From Owenia fusiformis (Eukaryota; Annelida; Polychaeta; Sabellida; Oweniidae), in assembly GCA_903813345.2 (NCBI GenBank), contig CAIIXF020000001.1, forward strand, positions 50,177,885 to 50,241,884: DNA of 64,000 nt, given 5' to 3'. The notes under the pieces are model-generated. The model was not told where the DNA came from and did no database searches. It saw nothing but the letters and a program-made list of their open reading frames with translations. Position numbers and translations under genes: made by a program. This document shows positions 1 to 9,919 of the stretch, one piece after another. How positions within the stretch are numbered: position 1 is the stretch's first letter; each line of letters begins with the position of its first letter.

Positions 1-653
1 AAGAGTGGATGGAAAAACATTAGAGCTGTCATGTTCAATACGATATGATTATATCGATAATTGGTAAAATCTGAATTGTTATTTGACTTTGGTGGGCCTT
101 ATCTGGGGTCTATCAAGTACACTTATCTTAAATGGTTTATTATAGCACAGTAAGTGAAATGTAAAGTCTGCTAAATCTATATTGTTGTTAGGATTTCTAA
201 GTAGATGTTTCTCATAATTAACCTAGTAATATCCCATTGCAAAAACCAGAACGCATATGATCGTTGGGGTCGTTGAGAGAAAGACTGCAAGATTAGAGAT
301 ATAATCTCAAAAATTCCAAGATCTTAGACAAATAAAATCTTAGACACTTTAGACAAATAATTTTTTTGAAAGTAAAAGGTCCGTTGGCCTATAACAAAGA
401 GTCATAAAAAACTTCAAAATTTTGATAGGGGCTAACCATGGATGATAAGACAGGATAATGTAAGCAGTCACCCTAGTTACAATATGCTACCATCTGTTAG
501 ATTCACAGACATTGCACAATCAAAGATACAATTGACATTGACAGTGACAGCGATAATAAGCGCAGCGCCAAATTATGTTATAGAAAAGGCTTTATGCACC
601 ATGGACGTACCATAGTCATATATTAGACTTGCAGTTTTTGAAAATATTTGAAA
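1..653. other. Intergenic / 5' flank of the class B receptor
   Basis: AT-rich sequence without a convincing open reading frame, tRNA or complete repeat. Short direct repeats of a 'ttagacaaataa' motif occur near 320-362. A possible splice acceptor (cttgcag) ends at 634, just before the receptor start, so part of this region may be intron or leader. No TATA box could be assigned. Confidence 0.5.
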
Positions 654-3506
654 ATGGATAAACTTTATATTGTGACAATTTTAATTTCAATTTGTCATGT
701 GCAATTGGCATTTGAAGCAACTCGTGAAACCGGAATTTTTCAATCGACTGACAGTGAGAGTGCTGCTTTTGCCCAAAGAGATGGCCCACAAGATGTGTTG
801 GATAAATACACGCAATGTAGGGCCACGAGAGATTTGGATTTTGGTGCAATCGAAGTGGTTACTTCTTGTCCTTCAAATGACGGAGTTGCCATGTATGGAT
901 CCAACAATATGTTGTGCAATAATCCATCAACAAGTGGTGTACTCACTGCTATTCCCGTCACTGGCCAAACTGGAATCGTTTTCCGGAACTATTATTGCGC
1001 CCTATGCCATGGGGAGACTCTTGCGTCATTCTGGGAGGTTGATATGATGTGCAAAGGACTTCCACATATAACGGAGACACCACATTTTAGCGTAAAACCA
1101 TCAGAACTGGAGGAATATTTGGAGGGTCGTTGTACCATGCTTAGCATGGACCCACCATCTTGGACATACATTAAGCAATGTAAGTCATCGACCCCTACAA
1201 CGAAATCAATTCATAAAAGACAACTAAATGGAAACCCATTCTTTGAGATTGGAATAGCAGTCGCATCGTTTTCGATTCTGATGAACTTTGGTATAGATGG
1301 AAAAGCTCATATATTACTGGGAACGCAAGAAGACCACGATGTTAGACATTTGACGCAGTGTAACAGTGAGGAAATATACGATCCATTCAAAGAAACTTGT
1401 AGAACAGTTCTATGCGCTCATGATTTTGTTCCTATTGACGGCAAGTGCGTGCCAAAACTTCCTATTGCAATTGCACCATCCGCCTCTGAAGCAGAAAATG
1501 TTCGTGACCGCACCAGAAAGCAGCGTGTGTATCTCGTGATGAATATGCTTGTCCAGGTACAATATGAGATGTATGCCATTCTCTTGCATGGTGATTATAC
1601 AGAACTAATCGCACAGGGGTTGTCTGCACTTTTAGATGTCGCGGTTGATCGTATATCAAACATCATTGTTCACCCTGCCGATTTTGACCGAACGGGACTT
1701 AATGCCTCGCCTAACAAGCCAATTGGCAACAATACGAATTCAGAAAATAAAACTTTGGCGGAGCTCAGGAAAATACCAATTGCCTTTGTAGAAGTCAAAA
1801 TTACATTCTCATTAGGCGTCGAAAATAATCACAAATCAATTGATGCTGTCATTGAAAAAATGAATCGACTGATTGAAGATGGTCTGTTTGAGTTGGACCT
1901 TGGGGCGCTTATCGTAAAGGTCACAGGAGTGGAAGAACATCTTGGTGGGATAGTGCCCAAGGATGACACTTGGTGTGTAGATGGAATGAGAAGACTATAC
2001 CTGGACAAAGAATTTGACATTGGTATGTCAGACGGAAACAGAACCAATATTTACATACATGAGACGGATACACTTTATGAACATGGCGATTTTGATTTGA
2101 CATTATGCGTAAAGGGTGAATACTGGAAAGAAGATATCAGTGGATTTGTGTTCGTCTGTGAAAAAGTCCCGATGATAGTTAATGATGCGTGCGCACGTAT
2201 TGAACTTGATTCGGATGACAACTATGAAATTTTACCCAATCGTTCTATCGTGTTATCAGATACGATGTACGACTTGGACAGCTATCAATTTACTATCAAT
2301 GGGAGTGTGGTTATTTGCGTTCCACCTGATTATTATAAAACGAAAACCAATGTGGTCAACAGTTGCATACACAGTGTCACATTTGCGTACTTTGATATCA
2401 TTCAGCGCTATCTAACTCTTATTTTCAAAACAGTGTCCATCGTTTCTATTTTCATAACTATCGTTACATACACTATCTTTAAAAAACTGAGAAACCTCCC
2501 TGGGTGTAATGTCTTAAATCTTGCGGTTGCTTTGTTCTTTGCGGAGTTATTCTTTCTGTTATTCGGCGGGGCGTTTGTCAAAGAACACATCATTTGTTCT
2601 ATTGTTGCGATTGTCATCCATTACATGTTCCTCAGTGCTTTCTTCTGGATGAACACCATGGCATATGACATGTATTGTACATTTGCTTCAAAACAGATGA
2701 CGGTCCAACTAAGAGAGAAGACACAATATTGGTGGCGCTATATGCTTTACTCTTGGGGGTCTCCTCTCCTGATCTGCCTCGCATGTGTCATTATTGAATA
2801 CACGAAAATGTTTCCTTCTGTCAGAATAGGATATGGTAGGCCTATCATTGACATGGACACACAGACTAACATTACAAAAGAGACAACCTCTGATACAATA
2901 GGTATTAGATACGGCTGTTGGATCAGAGAGCCCCTTGCAACATTAATTGTATTTGGTGGACCCATCACATTGATTTGTGTTACCAATACAATCCTCTTTA
3001 TATTCACTATTTTTCGCTTACGTCAGAACTCAAAATTCAACCGCTCCCTGAAGAGTAAAAATAGACGTAAATTCTCCGAGTCATCTGTCACCAGTGTTTC
3101 GTCAAATGACGTCATGTTGTACCTCAGAATGTCATCATTCATGGGTTTTACTTGGATATTTGGCATCGCATCATCTGTTGTGAGTGGTCTTGCGAGACCC
3201 ACCGAACCGATTTGCTACCTCCTCTATACTATGAACTTGCTGTTCATTATTTTCAATTGTCTTCAGGGTGTCTTCCTCTTTGTTGCATTTGTTTGTAATC
3301 GTAAGGTTATTAAGTTATACAAGGACCTATTCTCAAGGGTCTTCTGTAAACAACAAGATCGCGAAGGTGGATCTTTCTCGCATAGGAAATTGTCCAAGAG
3401 AGATTCAAATATTTCGATTGTGTCTCTAAGTACGTCTTCATCTTCAGTTTTCAGTGACGACTCTTCAGTTACGATCACGTCATTCAAAAGGATATACGTA
3501 GACTAA
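654..3506 (+). CDS. Methuselah/adhesion-type (class B2-like) G-protein-coupled receptor, single exon
   Basis: A 950-residue plasma-membrane receptor. The first ATG after an in-frame TGA (639-641) is at 654; an upstream TTG at 648 is not a plausible eukaryotic start. Residues 1 to about 22 form a signal peptide (MDKLYIVTILISICHVQLAF). The ectodomain (about 23-584) is Cys-rich, with a YYCALCHGE motif near 113-121 and a second Cys cluster (EIYDPFKETC) typical of Methuselah-like and related invertebrate receptors. Seven hydrophobic helices follow at about 586-608, 619-641, 646-673, 696-716, 764-789, 821-842 and 853-881. RNLPGCNVLNLAVALFFAEL at TM2 is the class B2/Methuselah signature. The tail is Ser-rich (a phosphorylation-type tail). 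I see no GPCR autoproteolysis (GPS) site before TM1: the expected Cys-Trp box and HL/T cleavage motif are absent, which favours Methuselah-like over a cleaved adhesion receptor. Several N-glycosylation sequons are present. The ligand is unknown. The gene is intronless in its coding part, and no neighbour shares its strand within 5 kb. Confidence 0.88.
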   Translation: MDKLYIVTILISICHVQLAFEATRETGIFQSTDSESAAFAQRDGPQDVLDKYTQCRATRDLDFGAIEVVTSCPSNDGVAMYGSNNMLCNNPSTSGVLTAIPVTGQTGIVFRNYYCALCHGETLASFWEVDMMCKGLPHITETPHFSVKPSELEEYLEGRCTMLSMDPPSWTYIKQCKSSTPTTKSIHKRQLNGNPFFEIGIAVASFSILMNFGIDGKAHILLGTQEDHDVRHLTQCNSEEIYDPFKETCRTVLCAHDFVPIDGKCVPKLPIAIAPSASEAENVRDRTRKQRVYLVMNMLVQVQYEMYAILLHGDYTELIAQGLSALLDVAVDRISNIIVHPADFDRTGLNASPNKPIGNNTNSENKTLAELRKIPIAFVEVKITFSLGVENNHKSIDAVIEKMNRLIEDGLFELDLGALIVKVTGVEEHLGGIVPKDDTWCVDGMRRLYLDKEFDIGMSDGNRTNIYIHETDTLYEHGDFDLTLCVKGEYWKEDISGFVFVCEKVPMIVNDACARIELDSDDNYEILPNRSIVLSDTMYDLDSYQFTINGSVVICVPPDYYKTKTNVVNSCIHSVTFAYFDIIQRYLTLIFKTVSIVSIFITIVTYTIFKKLRNLPGCNVLNLAVALFFAELFFLLFGGAFVKEHIICSIVAIVIHYMFLSAFFWMNTMAYDMYCTFASKQMTVQLREKTQYWWRYMLYSWGSPLLICLACVIIEYTKMFPSVRIGYGRPIIDMDTQTNITKETTSDTIGIRYGCWIREPLATLIVFGGPITLICVTNTILFIFTIFRLRQNSKFNRSLKSKNRRKFSESSVTSVSSNDVMLYLRMSSFMGFTWIFGIASSVVSGLARPTEPICYLLYTMNLLFIIFNCLQGVFLFVAFVCNRKVIKLYKDLFSRVFCKQQDREGGSFSHRKLSKRDSNISIVSLSTSSSSVFSDDSSVTITSFKRIYVD

Positions 3507-3601
3507 TATCCAAAATATTCCATTTGTATATAACTTTTAACTGTATATATTTTATCATGGACTGATCTTATCTCACTATATTGACATGTACTATTGTATT
3601 A

Positions 3602-3607
3602 ATTAAA
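3602..3607 (+). terminator. Candidate polyadenylation signal (ATTAAA)
   Basis: ATTAAA lies about 95 bases after the receptor stop codon in an AT-rich stretch. It is the common variant of the poly(A) hexamer. No perfect AATAAA occurs close by. Position fits, but there is no transcript evidence. Confidence 0.3.
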
Positions 3608-3747
3608 ATAATGATTGACGGAAAGCTGGTAGTTTGTCTTTTACATGATCATATCAAGATACACATGTTGATATAAAACCTGGAAAAATGGAACACCTTT
3701 GATTATGCAGACGAAAGTGTTCCTTTTGAGAGGCATTCACGTTACGG

Positions 3748-3957
3748 AACAGGGCCTCAATAAGTGGGCCTTTTTGGGCATTACTCGGCCTTTTTAGGCC
3801 TTTAATTTTTGACTTCAGGGAAAATTATTAAAAATGGGCCTTAACTTTTCAAAATCTGGGCCCACTTTTTGGTTTTTAAGTGCCCAATCTTTTTGCAGAA
3901 ACATTTTTTCCTGACTTGAAATGTGTTCCCCCTTGTTAGCTTTCAGATCCGCCACTG
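3748..3957. repeat. Degenerate hAT-like MITE fragment
   Basis: Starts with CAGGGCCTCAATAAGTGGGC and ends with AGATCCGCCACTG, close to the AGATCCGCCCCTGG end seen at 17965-17980. The right 50 bases (TGACTTGAAATGTGTTCCCC onward) match 17930-17980. Boundaries are approximate and no target-site duplication could be read. Confidence 0.4.
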
Positions 3958-4009
3958 CTTAATCTACTTACTTAGAAATGATGCAGTGATAATTATGACA
4001 ACGTAGATC

Positions 4010-4101
4010 TCGACTTAGTCTTGCCTCAAGACTATGTAACCCTCCCTGTGTTCTTCACATTCAACTTGTTGGGAAGGTGAAGTACACAGGAGGGGGGGGG
4101 G
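4010..4101. repeat. Dispersed repeat with AGTCTTGCCTCAAGACT palindrome and poly(G)
   Basis: Contains a near-perfect palindrome AGTCTTG-C-CTCAAGACT, then a stem-like pair (AACCCTCC and GGAGGG) ending in a run of ten G. A related copy, in a different arrangement, is at about 17150-17240 (GACAGTCTTGAGGCAAGACT plus a G tract). The two copies support a repeat family. Type unknown. Confidence 0.4.
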
Positions 4102-4550
4102 CATAGTATTAAAGCAAACCCAATCTCGACTCTCAAAGGAAAACAATAAAGATTCGATAGCGATATATTAGGTCATGCTATAATCATTTCTAGTATCCCA
4201 GATTGATTGTTTTTATGTTGCCTCACCTGGTTGGTGAGAACTGATAGTAACAGCAGGGAGTATGTCTCATTTCCCAACACCTCTGCGAGATGAGTCAGCA
4301 TGCAACAGCATATGTTTATGTAAACATGGTCTGCATCCACGAGAGGAAATATCATATTCTTGCTCATCTTCATCTTTTGCGATTTCGCAATTCACTTAAG
4401 TATACATTCTCCTACATAAGTTTGGAAAACGATTCCCATCGCAATAAACCCATCCGAAAATATTACAAATTTTTCTTTTTTTATGGGAGAAGGTGTTGGA
4501 ACACTGGATCATATATTGGGATATTGGGGATTTATTTTCTTATGACATAT

Positions 4551-4702
4551 CGGGCCCGTAGCAAAAAAAGCAAGGGAGGGGGGAGGTTGGAGGGTCCCCC
4601 CCTAGGCAAAAATTCTTTCAAAATCATGCAGTTTTTCACCATTCTGAGCGCTTTTTTAGTGAATTTGGCCATTTTTGGGTCAAAATCCTGGTTACGGGCC
4701 TG
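4551..4702. repeat. Short MITE with CAGGCCCGTAGCC-type ends
   Basis: Begins CGGGCCCGTAGC and ends GGTTACGGGCCTG, an imperfect inverted pair. The interior AAATTCTTTCAAAATCATGC is almost identical to copies at 6550, 39052 and, inverted, 53740. No convincing target-site duplication remains (acatat left, catgtt right). Confidence 0.65.
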
Positions 4703-5011
4703 CATGTTTTGTTGAGCATTAGATTTCATAACACTTTTAGTCTTTCCCTCGCCTGGCACTTGTGATTACATAGTACCACGGTGAATATTATACTTTAACG
4801 TGCCTTCATTTAAAAATTGAAGTTGCGCAAACTACCCATTTCCGAGTAATGTTTCATTTCTTTCCATAAATATTACTTGTAACAACACACATGAGATATC
4901 ATGATCATTTGAAAGGTACGGTGTTGAAAAAGGTGAAAATATCTCGAAATACTAAGTAAATGTAAATTAAAGGGACTTATCAAAAGGGGATAGACACGAG
5001 TTGAGAGTATA

Positions 5012-5171
5012 CCAGGTCGTTCAATAAGTTCACGGAAAATGCTTTTTTGATATTTTCTCATGAAATCTTCACATAATGTACAAAAAATACTGAAATGATT
5101 TCATGGGAAAATATCAAGAATCTGTGGAATGAGAGCATTTCATTTTTCCGTGAACTTATTGCACGACCTGG
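5012..5171. mobile_element. Mariner-type MITE, 160 bp, TA duplication
   Basis: Terminal inverted repeats CCAGGTCGTTCAATAAGTTC and its partner differ at one position over about 28 bases and are flanked by TA on both sides. The interior is itself largely palindromic, so the transcript would fold into a single long hairpin. There is no coding capacity. TA duplication and this end sequence fit Tc1/mariner non-autonomous elements. Confidence 0.75.
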
Positions 5172-6489
5172 TATAAAAGAAATTGTCACAGTATTACAAT
5201 AGGCTTTGCTCCCCTCATTCAACACCATGCCCATTTTCAAGAAAGTTCAGGAAATAATTTTCAAACATAAATAATCAATGAGACTCATCTTAATACATAT
5301 ATTTATTTTCATGTGTATTTCTAAACTTTTCGGAAAATGAGTTTCGAGAACATGGCTTCCAACTTTCAATATTCTCTTTCCCGTCTCATTCCTTCAAAAT
5401 GATTTTATTGTACTATTTGTAATATTATTCCATCGAAGAAGAAACATAATTCAATTAAAATACTTAGTTTCAACTATTACGATGTACACTATCATACTTT
5501 GAACACTCCCATAATACCTCATACATATAGATTTTTGTAAAATAACATCATGTGGCATTTTATACTCCCTCTGGGGTTATAGCCAATATAACCAGTCTAT
5601 TTATGTTACGTTGAATTTAAAAAAATACTATTATTAGAAAATAAACGATTTGTTGAATTTTAGTTATTCAACGAACATTATTCTTGGGAAAGCGTATGTA
5701 GCCTTGAACAGTTTAACCAATATTCTTATCTCCAATCTGATACTTTCTTCCAGTTGAAATAAACAATAAGTCAGGAATCTTCAAAACGAGCCCACCCAGT
5801 ACACGAAAAACGTTTATATCCGAAAAGTAAACGCATCTTGTCTTTGTTATCTCTCAGTCTTAATATAATGGCGTATTATAGAATAAGGGACTCTACCATT
5901 TTCAAACTAGGTTTTTATTATAGACATAGATATAGTGATTCGAAAAATGTAATAAAAATGGTAGGTTCATGGATTAGTTATTTCATGAGAAGCTTCTGAA
6001 AAGATGTATGACATTATCATCTGATTTGTATGACATCATCATCTGATTTGAACATTTGAGGCGCCATTGATCACGTGGTCCAATGGTCAACATAAATTCG
6101 CAACCCCATCATCCGACAATACCAGGACTTTAAATAAAATGCAATGCAAGGGAGAACGATTTACCACCGAGATAAACTCAACAAGAACCGCGATCCGTGG
6201 ATAACAGTTCATATAAATTAGACCTTGGTTGCCTAAGTAACCGATTCTTTAACTTAGACCTTCCCGAGACATTGATATTTTGAACAAAAGGTATCTTACA
6301 TAGAAACATGCAACTGTAAAAAGTAGTTTAAAGTGAGTTATTTTAGATAAATCAAATGCGCATGTAACAACAGTCAGCATATCAGTTGAGAGAAGATAAG
6401 TTGTACAAGGTTGAGCCGACATTGAATACATCTGTTAGGAATACCAAAACCAATGTACTATTGCATCTAATTATTTTCTTATACACCTG

Positions 6490-6600
6490 GAAAAGGCCCG
6501 TAACCGGGGGGGGGGGGGGGCTGGGAAAGCGGAAGCCCACCCCTCTGGCCAGAAATTCTTTCAAAATCATGCAGTTTTTCACCATCTCAAGCAAGCACTT
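6490..6600. repeat. Truncated CAGGCCCGTAGCC-family MITE with poly(G) tract
   Basis: AGGCCCGTAACCGG is followed by a run of about 14 G, then the family core AAATTCTTTCAAAATCATGC. No matching right terminus is present, so the copy is truncated. It is a member of the family whose complete copy lies at 38989-39199. Confidence 0.55.
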
Positions 6601-8140
6601 TTCGCATCCATATCTTTTGCCAAAAGTGTAAAAAAGCTCCCCTGGTAAAAGCGGCCACTAGGTAAATCCTGGCAAGTGAAGCCTACACATTTCGGAGATG
6701 ACCGACATTTTGCAAAACTGACGTTTCCTATTATTCTGAGGGGGATGTTTGGAGGGGTATGGCTTGAATGTTGAATAGTATGAATTTATTTTGTGTCCTC
6801 TATGTTTTAAGAAAAGTTTTGAGAAAATAATGAAAAAAGTGCAAACATATTTTTTTCTTGTTCAGTGCCATTTTGGGGAGGTCATCTCCACGTACCAATA
6901 AAAGGGAAAGACCAGCCCATATGTTCAAACGAAAAGGTAAGAAAGGAGACATAGAAAAGCCTGTCAAACGAACAAAAATCTCAAGCAATGAATCAAACAC
7001 ATAAAACAATGTCCACTACACCAACATGTATGGTGGATATAAGAACAACTATCACAATTCCAATACTCATCAATATTCTCACTTTCCAACTTCTTGACAA
7101 CAAAGTCGGAAGTATTTCATAGTATTTCTATTTCAAGCAATGACAGCTCGGTGTTGTGTTCCGAGCTATATCTGTCCATCAAATTAATAATCTTGGCGAG
7201 ATTATAAGGTGTTAAGATCCAATTAAGATCAATTTTGAAGAATCCAGACATGCGTTGCTGATTTTATTTAGCGTTCCTGGATATACTGATACTTTCACAA
7301 TTAGGTAGAAGTTCATATTATTGAAAATGATGTTTAAGCGAGTGCAAAAAATCAGAATTTAAAAACATGTATGGTGTCATTGTCTATTAATTATTTCCTG
7401 TCTGTTGCAGGCTATTTGGCAGACTCACGGAATTATTTTTAGGTCAATAAAACAATCACCATTCACTGTATATGAGGCTACATAACAAAACGAGCTCACG
7501 TTTTTTGTTCTATGAAGGCAGAATCAGATTTAGCAAGTCTTCATCATCATCTTCATCATGATCTTTTGACCAAAATTGTTTCAATTTTAGAATATTTTGG
7601 GCTCTTAAGTCATTTAATCCAATTGGCCTTATTGTGTACATGGCTAATGTGGTCAGTTGGTCAGTGTAACATAGACCAAAATATTACGTTTTTGAAATGT
7701 CAAACTGTCATGTATGTATCCGTGCACTTTTAATAATGGAAATTACCAATATTTTTGTAAATTAGTAGCCAAAGGCTTGAAGTCACCTCGTTTTAATATC
7801 AATCAAAGGCATAACGCCAATAGTAGGTAATAGTATAGTTATTTATTCCATACAGATGGGCCATATTTTTATTTCTTTAAATTGCCATTTCGTTCAACAA
7901 AAAACTCGTGTCATAGCATCGCGATTAAGATGTTTTCAACTTAAAGTCACTTTTTAAATTAAAGTGAACGACCTCAAACTATCAAAGTTACTCATGTAGA
8001 ATTGGAAACAATTAATAACATTTTTTTGGATGTCTAAATGAATGAATCATCATCTACTAATAACAAGGCTCTTTACATACTTCAGTACCATGTTGATTCA
8101 GAAGAGAATTCCAGCAAAGGAAGTAGAATGATAAACATAA

Positions 8141-8149
8141 TATATAAAG
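8141..8149 (+). promoter_or_regulatory. TATA box of the EF-hand gene
   Basis: TATATAAAG lies about 190 bases before a strong donor site (CAG/GTAAGT at 8339/8340) that would end a non-coding first exon. Transcription would start near 8170. This is inferred from spacing only. Confidence 0.45.
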
Positions 8150-8169
8150 CAGCAGTAAACACTTAGACG

Positions 8170-8339
8170 GCAGTTTTTGAGAGTAAAGACAGTGAATAAC
8201 ATAGCGAACAAACCGCACAGACTGGCATTTAGACTAAATAGACCAACTTACAAATACAGAAATAGACTGAAAAGTGGAACAAATATTCCTGTTTAAACAA
8301 GAGATTTTAGGATAAGTAAGGATATAAAGCAAATACCAG
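8170..8339 (+). other. Probable 5' non-coding exon 1 of the EF-hand gene
   Basis: Bounded by the TATA box upstream and by ATACCAG/GTAAGTTAC at 8339/8340, a near-consensus splice donor. The next acceptor in the same direction is CCATTTCAG at 9842, just before the coding start at 9870. The start of this exon is only estimated. Confidence 0.4.
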
Positions 8340-8579
8340 GTAAGTTACATTTGCAATGATTTCACTTTTAAGTAGATATTTTTGTGAATATTTATCCAAA
8401 CATTGAAACAAATCATGCTATTATCTGTATCGCGTATGTTAATCTATTAATTAATTCAAATCTCAATCAAGCATATTTGCCGAAAATGACTTATATGGAT
8501 TCACAATAGGTAGGTATAGCCTACCGATACTTGTCGAGTAATTAGAAAAAAATCTTACGAATTATTAGATTATATTGAG

Positions 8580-8693
8580 CACAGAGAACTATTTACATAT
8601 GATTTGTATAGTTTTAGTGTTATTTTACCCCAAAAAATTATACAGTTATAAACATTAAAAACGATGCAGATCATATGTAAATAGTTCTCTGTG
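8580..8693. mobile_element. hAT-like MITE, 114 bp, 8-bp target-site duplication
   Basis: Perfect 24-base inverted repeats (8580-8603 CACAGAGAACTATTTACATA and onward; 8670-8693 its complement) are flanked by a perfect 8-bp direct repeat ATATTGAG (8572-8579 and 8694-8701). Eight-base duplications are typical of hAT elements. It sits in the first intron of the EF-hand gene and has no coding capacity. Confidence 0.85.
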
Positions 8694-9842
8694 ATATTGA
8701 GGATTGAACCACGTTCTTTCATTTGTATACCACCCTTTAGAGCTTAGTCATAAAAGTCAAAGAAAACGACATTAGTGCTCTATACCATGATAATGTCAAG
8801 GGGAGGAAGATGTTCCACTTGCTGCAAAATTAATCATTATTATTACCCCGACTGAAAGGAATGTTTTGCTCAGGGAGAATTTTCCAGACAGCACGTACAA
8901 TATGTTAAGTAGTGATTTTAAAGTACTTCTTAACATGTATACATGTAGTATAACATATTGGTTTCAATTATGGCATTCTATCTTGGTTGTTTAACAAAAT
9001 ATCAATTCGCAAATTAGAAACAATTTAATTCCCATCTAAGTCAATTACACAATCAATATAGAGATAGTCTTTGTGCCAAATGCCAACTTCCTCTAATCCG
9101 CTTTTAAGGTACTAGTAATGAAAAACAAGATAAGATATCACTTGTTTTAACATACCTATGCTATCTCCATCTTTAAGAAAACAACCATTGGATTAACAAA
9201 CCTGTTTTTATAATGATTCCCAAGTTTCTACACTGGGTCAAACCGGATGAAGGTTTAACTTATAACGTATGCAAAAATGTATTGCTTAGTGAAACATATA
9301 AATTGTGGAAGGCCAGATGACCTAAGTATTTTGTCTATGTTCTCAGTTATTTGCTGTTTGTTAGGAGTAAGGGGTATGCATTTCACGTTTGACTGTTTGA
9401 GTTTATTAGTCAATTTCGAAGCTAGCTGTAATCTTACCATTTCAGTTTCAAGAAAATTGTTATAAACTAGGCCAATATAGAAAATACTTTTCTTATTCCA
9501 AAGCATTTTCAAACATCATAAGGAATGTTTATCAGGGATGTTTCAGCACGAGTGCTAGTGATTAATATGCACTGCCCACACTATTTATTCATGAATATAC
9601 TCTCGCATGTTTTTTTAAATGTTGTATGTTTGAAAAAGGATAGACTTGTTTTAAAAAGTCAAAGGCACATATACGTATATGTAACTGATTTAAACAAACA
9701 TTTCTCTGAACTTTGATGATATGTTTCACACTATAAACCATTCACTTTTGGTATTTTCCAGAGTAAACTGCATCTGGTTTCTAGAATTTCCTCAGCGTAG
9801 CTTGAATTTTATCAAGTAATCTATTTTGGCATTCCATTTCAG

Positions 9843-9919
9843 GTCAGCGTTGTGAGAGCATAATTTGCAATGGCCCAGAGAAACATAACTGCGGGCAACT
9901 TAGCCGCGAGGAGAGTCCC
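9843..9919 (+). CDS. EF-hand gene exon 2 (first coding exon; ATG at 9870)
   Basis: The acceptor CCATTTCAG ends at 9842 and the donor GTAAGT starts at 9920. Bases 9843-9869 are leader; coding starts at ATG 9870 and gives MAQRNITAGNLAARRV plus two bases of a Pro codon. It joins in phase to 10323. Confidence 0.72.

Larger units (their letters stand above)
3608..8140. other. Intergenic region with MITEs, no gene seen
   Basis: About 4.5 kb of AT-rich DNA. It holds hAT-like fragments (3748-3957, 4551-4702, 6490-6600), a repeat shared with 17150-17240 (4010-4101), and a mariner-type MITE (5012-5171). The remaining open frames are short, lack domain similarity and overlap repeats. A two-copy 22-bp direct repeat (tatgacatcatcatctgattt) occurs at about 6005-6050. 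Confidence 0.5.

Noticed and set aside
648-653. TTG start two codons before the class B receptor ATG
   Set aside because: Eukaryotic genes rarely start at TTG; the ATG at 654 begins a good signal peptide.
4290-4715. 141-codon plus-strand frame
   Set aside because: Its second half is the CAGGCCCGTAGCC MITE (4551-4702); no domain in the first half.
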